NCBI GenBank assembly: GCA_037447335.1
Contig: JBBIGV010000025.1
Coordinates: 1-44,654, forward strand
Length of the DNA: 44,654 nt
Reading direction: 5' to 3'
Origin: JBBIGV01 sp037447335
Lineage (GTDB): Bacteria; Bacteroidota; Ignavibacteria; Ignavibacteriales; Ignavibacteriaceae
Under the pieces are notes generated by a model. The model did not search any database. It was not told where the DNA came from and saw nothing but the letters and a program-made list of their open reading frames with translations. The position numbers were made by a program, and so were the translations under genes. Shown piece by piece: positions 34,576-41,226 of the stretch (position 1 is the stretch's first letter; each line of letters begins with the position of its first letter).

Positions 34576-36104
34576 ATTATTTGTGTTGATGAGTTGAAGG
34601 GATTTGGGTAATTCTGAGATAAAGATATTATGTTAGGTATTAAATCATCATCCTTAATGATTAATGTTGTTGAATCAGGTATATATATCTTAGTAATCTG
34701 CCTTCCAAGGGTTTGACTTCCCTGCTCAATAATGTGTATCATGGAAATTAATATTTCTATCTTGTCATCATTATTTATATCATACATCGTTGCACCAAAA
34801 TAAACCTGATATTCTTCTTCTCCACTAAGTTCATTTTTTTTAATGTAATAAACCTCATAAGTATGATGGTCTTTACTTCCATTGAACTTCAATATCAGGA
34901 AATTTTGATCTATACAAATTGCCACTTCTTCAACCCCATCACAATCAATATCTATTGCCTGCATTGTTCCTGCATAAAATGAGAATACACCAACAAGGTC
35001 AATTCTTCCAACTGCCTGATAACTATTATCTCCATCTGTTTCAAAAATGGTTATCCGCGTTGTGCCTATACCGTTATAGTATGCATCTGCTAAAACCCAA
35101 AACTCCGGCTTCCCGTTACCATCTATATCATTAGTCCAGGTATGTATATATGCGTGATAGCTTTCAACATTTCCCTGCCATGAATTTGTGTATTGGTTAT
35201 CGCCTTCATTTTCAATTATAAAAACATTTCCTCTGCCTGTGCCGAATACAATATCTGTTTTTCCATCTGAATCAAAATCGCCAATCGAGAAACCAGAATT
35301 ACCCCAAGGTGCGGGCTCTGATACATCAAAGCGATATACTGAATCGAAATTATTTATAACAGGGTTATACTCAAAAATATAAACACTTGGCGAAGAAAAC
35401 CTTGCAAGTATTAAATCAGTATAACCATCACCATCAAAATCACCTAACGTTGGATCATTTAGCTGGGTAGGAAATTCAAATGGATTAAAACTAAAATTTA
35501 ATGATGTAGCTAATGAACTATCTGAATCTTTGGAGAAAAATCTTTCATAATAGAAATTATCAACTAACTGAACCTCAGCATTTCCATCACCATTTACATC
35601 ATAAATATTTCGGGAAGTAAATAGAGGCGGGTTGTATTGAAATATTTCTTCAAATATGGCTTCGTCATTCAATTCGTAAACAGTCACCGGTTCATATTCA
35701 GTCCAAAAGTATTTTCTAGCACCATACAATTCCGGTTTCCCATTATTGTTAACATCACCAATTATAAGATGGTTAAAGTCAAAGTTTGTTAAAGGCACTT
35801 CCTGCCAAAATCTGTATTTGTGGTAATAAAGAGTTGTATCAATGTAGCGTAGGTCTATTATTGTGCTGTCAAAGGTGGGGGAAACCGGATGCCGGATGCC
35901 GGATTCCGGATACTGGTAGTCCCCAATGCTTTTATACATTACTTTTCCGTGGGGATATTCTATCTTTAAAATATCCTTTTCTATCTCAGTTACTTTAATA
36001 TCGGTTCTGCTTTTTAACTGCTGTAACTTTTGTTCACGGCTCTGTTGTGCAAAAGAAATACTGACAGCAAATAATAAATAGCAAACTATTTTAATCTTCA
36101 TCAC
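34356..36104 (-). CDS. FG-GAP/VCBS-repeat secreted protein, T9SS cargo (paralogue 2)
   Basis: The 582-residue protein has the same plan as paralogue 1: a signal peptide (MKIKIVCYLLFAVSISFAQQ), the shared head (LKSRTDIKVTEIEKDILKIE), a run of FG-GAP/VCBS-like repeats (DVNNNGKPELYG, DVNGDGNAEVQL, DFDGDGYTDLILA, DFDSDGKTDIVFG, DIDGNGKPEFWV), and the identical sorting domain. The repeats keep better DxDxDG calcium loops than paralogue 1. It lies between the Ycf48-like gene and the decayed remnant. A surface-attached propeller with a varying middle fits adhesin or binding proteins under diversifying pressure, but that is inference. Confidence 0.85.
   Translation of the reverse strand: MMKIKIVCYLLFAVSISFAQQSREQKLQQLKSRTDIKVTEIEKDILKIEYPHGKVMYKSIGDYQYPESGIRHPVSPTFDSTIIDLRYIDTTLYYHKYRFWQEVPLTNFDFNHLIIGDVNNNGKPELYGARKYFWTEYEPVTVYELNDEAIFEEIFQYNPPLFTSRNIYDVNGDGNAEVQLVDNFYYERFFSKDSDSSLATSLNFSFNPFEFPTQLNDPTLGDFDGDGYTDLILARFSSPSVYIFEYNPVINNFDSVYRFDVSEPAPWGNSGFSIGDFDSDGKTDIVFGTGRGNVFIIENEGDNQYTNSWQGNVESYHAYIHTWTNDIDGNGKPEFWVLADAYYNGIGTTRITIFETDGDNSYQAVGRIDLVGVFSFYAGTMQAIDIDCDGVEEVAICIDQNFLILKFNGSKDHHTYEVYYIKKNELSGEEEYQVYFGATMYDINNDDKIEILISMIHIIEQGSQTLGRQITKIYIPDSTTLIIKDDDLIPNIISLSQNYPNPFNSSTQIIFQLQTGSNATLKVYNILGKEITTLLNDYLPSGKYTVNWEAKDERGYSLPSGIYFIKLSSGEFTKTIKAVLIK
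35851..36022. repeat. Head block, copy 2, identical to 33549-33720
   Basis: This is the partner of the head block in paralogue 1, with the same 7-base tandem array (35885-35912). The signal peptides beyond it are clearly different in sequence. Confidence 0.9.
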
Positions 36105-36236
36105 TTTATTACCTTTTTAAAATTACTTCTGCCAAAGGCAGATAAATAGGGAAAGAGATAAATCGTTTTTTTTAAAGTCATATAAAACCGGTCGGGTAGA
36201 AAATAAAATCAGATACAGCCCAGCCGGTTTGCTCAT

Positions 36237-37007
36237 TTACAAAAACACGTCATTGAAATCATCATTTATAATACAGCCTTTCCAGAGTAATCCTTTATTA
36301 GTTGTTTTCTGTATGTTCAATCCGGACCCGGCGATGTAACCGATATTTTCATTATAAAAATCCAGTGACCAATAATCGAAAGACGGAAAGCCTGTGTTTA
36401 CAGGAATCCATGTCAAGCCCGAATTTGTTGTTTTTAGTAAAGTTGGTCCAAGTCCACAAATCCAACCTAAAGTATCATTTAACATTTGAACACGCCGCAA
36501 ATCGCCGAAAACACCACCGGGTATTTGCTGCCAGGTATTTCCTGCATCTGCCGACCTCAGGATAATGCCATTAGAACCGACTGCAATTACCACCATTCCG
36601 TCAAAGCTATGAACATTATATAAATTGTTTGTGGTTGATGATTCTGCAACTTTCCAACTTATACCGCTGTTTGTTGAAACAATAATTGAACCAGAAGCGC
36701 CAACAGCCCATCCAGTATCAGGATTGAAAAAGTGTATTCCAATGTAATCTACCCGTGGCACCTTAGGGTTTAACTCTGTCCAAATTTCTGTGCTCTCAAG
36801 CGGAAATAAGCTTCTCTTCTCCCAAAGAGACAGGTTTTTGCCGGAGTATTTTTCATCGTAGCTTTGGTAGCCTTCCTGTAATTCAATACCTCGCCTGTAT
36901 TGGACGGGTTTTTCTGTTGTCGTATCCTGCTGTGGATAATACTGTTGGGCTGCTGGTTCTGTAACCAGAATACAAACAAAAGCAATAATCATAATTAAAG
37001 TTCTCAT
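36237..37007 (-). CDS. Ycf48-like/BNR propeller secreted protein, probably 3'-frameshifted
   Basis: The 256-residue frame starts with a signal peptide (MRTLIMIIAFVCILVTEPAAQ) and holds Ycf48/BNR-type repeats: FFNPDTGWAVGASGSIIVST, NGIILRSADAGNTW, LNDTLGWICG, FYNENIGYIAGSG. It stops abruptly after NDDFNDVFL. Adding one T in the run of five Ts at the end would let the frame continue as VFFVNEQTGWAVSDFIFYPTGFI, with a stop at 36178-36180; NEQTGWAV is the classic repeat motif. So a one-base deletion, or a sequencing error, has clipped it. Even restored, it lacks a T9SS tail and is short for this type. It is the first gene of the cargo cluster. The role is unknown. Confidence 0.7.
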   Translation of the reverse strand: MRTLIMIIAFVCILVTEPAAQQYYPQQDTTTEKPVQYRRGIELQEGYQSYDEKYSGKNLSLWEKRSLFPLESTEIWTELNPKVPRVDYIGIHFFNPDTGWAVGASGSIIVSTNSGISWKVAESSTTNNLYNVHSFDGMVVIAVGSNGIILRSADAGNTWQQIPGGVFGDLRRVQMLNDTLGWICGLGPTLLKTTNSGLTWIPVNTGFPSFDYWSLDFYNENIGYIAGSGLNIQKTTNKGLLWKGCIINDDFNDVFL

Positions 37008-37090
37008 AGCTTTTTAGCCTCTTTATTGCTTGCTCTATCAGTTAATGTCGAATTTTCAAAATATTGCTGCACTATAATTATTTTATTTAC

Positions 37091-37120
37091 GAAAAGTATT
37101 GATGCCCTTTTATTAACCAA
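37091..37120 (-). promoter_or_regulatory. Possible promoter for the T9SS cargo cluster
   Basis: On the minus strand TTG is followed after 19 bases by TACTTTTC, seven of eight positions of TAnnTTTG counting the free positions. It lies about 85 bases before the Ycf48-like ATG and overlaps the end of the flavoprotein gene. Confidence 0.35.
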
Positions 37121-38288
37121 GCCGGTAATCCTTCTTTGGGAAAAACAGCTTCAGAAAGTTTGCAGGTCTGGTTAATAGTGAACTGTACTTTTTCTTTCCC
37201 GTTATTACATCTGTCATAAGGTTTGTAAATTTTCTTCCGTATCGCCTGAAAATAAACTCACGGATATTCTCGCCTGAATAAATAATCCTGCCAAGCATAG
37301 CGGCATATTTCAATTCCCTCATTATTTTTTTGTTAACCAGTTCTCTGTAAAGAATTCCTGCTTTATTCACATCAAACTCTGAAAGAGCAATTGCCTCAGC
37401 AGCAAGTGTTCCACTAAGAAGCGAATAACTTATACCTTCAGCAGTTACCGGGTCGGCAAAACCGGCTGCATCACCAGTCAGAAATAGATTTTTATGTGTG
37501 AAGATTTTTTCTCCTGGCTTTATTGGTATTACAAAACCATGCTTTTCTGATTTTATGATTTTTTTGATACCCAGTAATTTAATGTACGCTTCAAACCTTT
37601 CGTTGAGATTGATGTTCTTCTTTTTCATTGCTGCAACACCAACAGATAAATGGTTTCTCTTCGGGAAAACCCATCCATACCCATAAGGCACTATGCCGAA
37701 ATCAAATCTTGCTGAATGATTTAATTTTAATAAATCCTCATCGCTTACCGTCAATTCATACTCAAGCGCAGGTATTTTTATAACAGAACCCGCTCTGCCT
37801 GCATATCGGGCTGTTATTCCATTAGCGCCATCCGCACCGATAATGAACCTGCAGGTAAACTTTTCACGCTGTGTAATTACTTCACAATCGTTCCCGTTGA
37901 GCATTATATTTTTCACTTCACAGTTGTGTATAAGAGCAGCACCTTTTTCAAGAGCTTTGCCTGTAAGAAAATTATCAAAATCTTTTCTCATCACCATTGA
38001 AATGATCGGCTCGTCCCTAGTTACGCTGAAGTGTAAACCGGCTTTGTGATCATACATTTCAGCAGTGCAGCATTTTATCTCGACTACATCATCAATTGCG
38101 AACGGGATAAACTGAACAGCACGGTTTACCAATCCGCCCCCGCAGGTTTTATAGCGCGGCAGGAGGGCTTTTTCGATGATGAGTGTTTTTATTCCTTTAT
38201 CTGCTAAAGTGTATGCTGCAAGCGCACCGGCAGGACCGGCGCCTATAACTATTACATCATAATCATATTTTAAAGCGATATTCTTCAC
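37113..38288 (-). CDS. Geranylgeranyl reductase-family FAD-dependent oxidoreductase
   Basis: The 391-residue flavoprotein should reduce double bonds of isoprenoid chains or a related substrate. It has the FAD-binding VIVIGAGPAGALAAYTLADKG, the family motif YKTCGGGLV, the second dinucleotide-site motif FIIGADGANG, and FLTGDAAGFADPVTAEGISY. The region matches the ChlP/GGR family, which makes reduced prenyl chains such as phytyl, menaquinone side chains or archaeal lipids. Bacterial members may act on menaquinone. It begins with GTG inside the stop codon of the unknown gene upstream (GTGA), so the two are coupled. The exact substrate cannot be read. Confidence 0.87.
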   Translation of the reverse strand: MKNIALKYDYDVIVIGAGPAGALAAYTLADKGIKTLIIEKALLPRYKTCGGGLVNRAVQFIPFAIDDVVEIKCCTAEMYDHKAGLHFSVTRDEPIISMVMRKDFDNFLTGKALEKGAALIHNCEVKNIMLNGNDCEVITQREKFTCRFIIGADGANGITARYAGRAGSVIKIPALEYELTVSDEDLLKLNHSARFDFGIVPYGYGWVFPKRNHLSVGVAAMKKKNINLNERFEAYIKLLGIKKIIKSEKHGFVIPIKPGEKIFTHKNLFLTGDAAGFADPVTAEGISYSLLSGTLAAEAIALSEFDVNKAGILYRELVNKKIMRELKYAAMLGRIIYSGENIREFIFRRYGRKFTNLMTDVITGKKKYSSLLTRPANFLKLFFPKKDYRLG

Positions 38289-38893
38289 GTGAATTTTTTT
38301 GTCAGAGAATGACTGTTGTTAGCATCAGCGCTTCTGATTATTCCGATTAGTTTATTCAAACCTGCACCTGCATTCAGAACTTTGAGCGGCGGCAGTGACA
38401 GGAAATTTTTTCTTAACTTATTAACGAGTTCAAGGTCATATAAATATAAATCATTAAGACGAAGATATGCCAGCACAATTACAGATGTCTTAAGTGTTAC
38501 AGCCCGCACCCGTACAGTATGTACTGACTGTCTCCCCGGATGAATATGAACGAATTTTTCTTCATCATTACCTGTTCTTAAAGTCCAAACAGAACCGTCG
38601 CTTAATTTTAACAGCCGGTAGTTCCGGCTGCTTTCATTTATCCAGTTTATATATGCTCTGCGGTTAAAGGCATTTTGTTTTTTTAAGATACCGGTTATTT
38701 CATTTGAAATATCCGAAGGCAGAAGTGAACCGGTGTATAAATCCATCACAGAATCACCTATAATCAACAATTCTTTCTGAACAGAATTGAATTTGGGATA
38801 ATCATTTGTTGTAATATCGTTTATACGATAACGGATATAACCAAGATGATGCTTACATAAATTAAAAAGCACCGGTACAGCGGTATCAAACAT
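38285..38893 (-). CDS. Unknown protein coupled to the reductase gene
   Basis: I do not recognise this 202-residue protein. It has no signal peptide and no transmembrane helix. It contains KELLIIGDSVMDLYTG, YRLLKLSDGSVWTLR, FVHIHPGRQSVHTVRVRA and LRLNDLYLYDLELVNKLR, and a basic tail. HIHPGRQSVHTVRVRA is rich in His and Arg and could be a phosphate or nucleic-acid binding loop, though this is only a guess. Its stop overlaps the GTG of the geranylgeranyl reductase-family gene, suggesting a common role. It lies 75 bases after lpxD. Confidence 0.75.
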   Translation of the reverse strand: MFDTAVPVLFNLCKHHLGYIRYRINDITTNDYPKFNSVQKELLIIGDSVMDLYTGSLLPSDISNEITGILKKQNAFNRRAYINWINESSRNYRLLKLSDGSVWTLRTGNDEEKFVHIHPGRQSVHTVRVRAVTLKTSVIVLAYLRLNDLYLYDLELVNKLRKNFLSLPPLKVLNAGAGLNKLIGIIRSADANNSHSLTKKFT

Positions 38894-38944
38894 TTTATCA
38901 CGCTATGAATATTTACAACGGAAAATAAAAAAGAATTGAGCAAT

Positions 38945-38974
38945 AAGTAATTTCTTTCGGCAGGAAAATTACTT
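38945..38974. repeat. Inverted repeat over the lpxD stop codon
   Basis: AAGTAATTT and AAATTACTT form a perfect 9-bp stem with a 12-base loop that includes the lpxD stop codon. There is no T-run on the minus strand after it, so it may be a weak attenuator or an mRNA end stabiliser. Confidence 0.35.
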
Positions 38975-40024
38975 TTTATCAGAAGATTTATTTATCTGTT
39001 CCTTAAGCTGTTTTATTTCATCTTCAAGCCGCTTTATTTTTTCCAGATATGAGGGAAGATTGCGGATGTGTGCTTCAAGTTTAAGAGACGTTTTTAATTC
39101 CTTAGCCGGAGACCCAAAATACTGCCCCGGTTTTGTAATTGATTTTGAAATTCCTGACTGCGCCATTAAGATGACGTTGTCTGTAATTTCAATATGACCG
39201 ACGATACCGACCTGCCCTGCAAGTATGCAATGGTTACCAATTCTTGTGCTGCCGGAAATACCTGTTTGTGATGAAATTACTGTGTGTTCTCCTACTACCA
39301 CGTTGTGGGCGATCTGGACGAGATTATCAATCTTTACTCCGCGTTTAATAATTGTTGAACCAAGCGCAGCGCGGTCAACAGTTACGTTTGCACCAATTTC
39401 AACATCATCTTCAATTATTACATTGCCTATCTGAGGTATTTTATGGTAAACGCCCGCATCATCCGTATAATAACCAAAGCCATCCGAACCGATAACCGTT
39501 CCCGAATGAATAATAACACGGTTACCAATTTTACATCCTTCACGAAGACTTACATTCTGATAGATGAGACAATCATCTCCGATCTCAACATTTTCAAGCA
39601 GTACTGTGTTATGAAAAATTTTAACATTGCTGCCGATTCTGCATCCATCAGATATAACAACATTCCTGCCTATAGAAACATTTTCACCAAGTACAGCCCC
39701 CTGATGAATAAATGAAGCGGGATCAATGCCGGTAAGTTTATGTACATCGGAAAAATATTTTTCAATTATTTTATAGAAGGCTTTATTCGGATCACTAACT
39801 TCTATGTAAGTAATATCATTGCGGGATTTTTTGAATTCGTTTTTTACAAGTATAACAGAAGCTTTTGTTGAAGAGAAATATTTTTCGTAAGCGGGCAGAT
39901 ATAAGAAGGTGAGATCACCTTTTACAGCTTCATCAATTTTAGCAATTCCGGTAACATGAGTACCGGCATCCCCGGATACCTCACCCCCAACAAAAGATGC
40001 AATCTCTTCAGCGGTTATATTCAT
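38969..40024 (-). CDS. lpxD: UDP-3-O-acylglucosamine N-acyltransferase
   Basis: LpxD adds the second hydroxyacyl chain in lipid A synthesis. The 351-residue protein has an N-terminal uridine-binding domain (about 1-100, with FLYLPAYEKYF), a long hexapeptide-repeat helix, the catalytic histidine in NLVQIAHNVVVGEHT, and GQVGIVGHIEI. The end forms a charged coiled coil (KIKRLEDEIKQLKEQINKS), as in other LpxD. It lies two bases after the second OmpH/Skp gene. Very secure. Confidence 0.96.
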   Translation of the reverse strand: MNITAEEIASFVGGEVSGDAGTHVTGIAKIDEAVKGDLTFLYLPAYEKYFSSTKASVILVKNEFKKSRNDITYIEVSDPNKAFYKIIEKYFSDVHKLTGIDPASFIHQGAVLGENVSIGRNVVISDGCRIGSNVKIFHNTVLLENVEIGDDCLIYQNVSLREGCKIGNRVIIHSGTVIGSDGFGYYTDDAGVYHKIPQIGNVIIEDDVEIGANVTVDRAALGSTIIKRGVKIDNLVQIAHNVVVGEHTVISSQTGISGSTRIGNHCILAGQVGIVGHIEITDNVILMAQSGISKSITKPGQYFGSPAKELKTSLKLEAHIRNLPSYLEKIKRLEDEIKQLKEQINKSSDKK

Positions 40025-40026
40025 TT

Positions 40027-40539
40027 TTACTGAAGCTTTAATTTATTCATAACTTTTACAGTGAGATCATAATCATCTTTTGCGTACAGGAGAAGTATAT
40101 CGCCGCTTCTGTCAAATACGTAATCCATATTTTCTTCGACAGCAACTTCGCTTATTGCATTAAATACTTTGTTCTGAATAGGTTTCATAAGTTCATCCTG
40201 TTTCTGAAAAAGCTCGCCATTAGTTCCGAATTTTTTTTCTCTGTAAGCAGCAATTTCCTGTTCGAGTTTTATAAGTTCAGATTCAAGCTCGGCACGCGTT
40301 TGATCGGTAATGATAAGCTTTCTTTTTTCATAGTCATCATATTTTGCCTTCCAGTCAGACTGCATCTGGTTAAGTTTCTGCTGCCATTCCTGTATCAGCA
40401 AGTCGAGTTTTTGCCTTGCATCCTGCGCATCGGGTAACTGATCAAAAATTGTATCAGAATCAACATAACCAATTTTCAATTGTGCAAAAGAAACACCTGC
40501 AAACAGGATAACCACACTTAAAAAAAATAACCTTTTCAT
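40027..40539 (-). CDS. OmpH/Skp-family periplasmic chaperone (second copy)
   Basis: The 170-residue protein has a signal peptide (MKRLFFLSVVILFAGVSFAQ), the family opening LKIGYVDSDTIFDQLP, and a long charged helix (about 40-125) that forms the tentacle of Skp trimers. It should hold unfolded outer-membrane proteins for BamA. It has about half of its residues in common with the upstream copy by eye. It starts with ATG, is close to lpxD (two bases), and is separated from the first copy by a strong hairpin. Confidence 0.92.
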   Translation of the reverse strand: MKRLFFLSVVILFAGVSFAQLKIGYVDSDTIFDQLPDAQDARQKLDLLIQEWQQKLNQMQSDWKAKYDDYEKRKLIITDQTRAELESELIKLEQEIAAYREKKFGTNGELFQKQDELMKPIQNKVFNAISEVAVEENMDYVFDRSGDILLLYAKDDYDLTVKVMNKLKLQ

Positions 40540-40609
40540 ATCGTCTCCGTTCTGAGATTGATTTTATCTTAAAAACAACTTGTGCTGTCTTTCCCGGGCT
40601 GGTATAAAG

Positions 40610-40643
40610 AAAATATTCCCGCAAAAGACGGCGGGAATATTTT
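40610..40643. terminator. Strong hairpin between the two OmpH/Skp genes
   Basis: AAAATATTCCCGC (40610-40622) and GCGGGAATATTTT (40631-40643) make a perfect 13-bp stem with an 8-base loop. T-rich sequence follows on both strands. It is placed inside the apparent bamA-ompH-ompH-lpxD operon, so it is either a partial terminator or an RNA-processing site. Confidence 0.7.
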
Positions 40644-40668
40644 TAAGGTTATCCGGGTAAAGACCGGT

Positions 40669-41196
40669 TTAATTTCCTCTTTTTAATTTATCAAGAACTT
40701 TAAACGTAATATCAAATGCTTCATCTGCATACAACAAAATAATATCACCACTCTTATCAAAAACAAACTGCATTCCTTCCTCAACGGCTACAGCCTGAAT
40801 TGCAGCATAAATTTTATCTTTTACCGGGTTAAAAATTTCTTCCTGCTTTTTGAAAATCTCGCCGCCCTGCTGTCCGAACTTTTGTCTTCTGAAATCGAGA
40901 ATCGTCTGCTCCATGTTAATAAGCTTTTGCTGGGCTTCAAGTTTTTTATCGTCTGTCATTGTATTTGCCTGCTTCTGGTAGTCTGCAAGCATTTCCTGGT
41001 AGGCAAGGGTCATACTGTCGATCTGTGCTGACCAGCGGTTAGTAATTGCATCGAGGTCGCCCTGAGCTTTTATTGCTTCGGGATATTGGTTAAGAATAAT
41101 CTGAGAATCAACAAATCCTATCTTCAATGGTGATTGAGCAATAAGGGAGACCGAAGCAATAGCTAAAATTGCTGCTGTTAAAATATACTTGTTCAC
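40669..41196 (-). CDS. OmpH/Skp-family periplasmic chaperone (first copy)
   Basis: The 175-residue protein has a signal peptide (about 1-20, ending SLIAQ), LKIGFVDSQIILNQYPEA and a long helical arm (about 42-130), ending in GDIILLYADEAFDITFKVL. It starts with GTG, with AAGGAA seven bases before it. It lies 30 bases after bamA. The near-identical ending to the second copy (DKSGDIILLYA/DRSGDILLLYA) points to tandem duplication. Function as outer-membrane protein chaperone follows from the family and its place beside bamA. Confidence 0.92.
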   Translation of the reverse strand: MNKYILTAAILAIASVSLIAQSPLKIGFVDSQIILNQYPEAIKAQGDLDAITNRWSAQIDSMTLAYQEMLADYQKQANTMTDDKKLEAQQKLINMEQTILDFRRQKFGQQGGEIFKKQEEIFNPVKDKIYAAIQAVAVEEGMQFVFDKSGDIILLYADEAFDITFKVLDKLKRGN

Positions 41197-41226
41197 TTTT
41201 GTATTTCCTTTATTATTTATGAAAAA

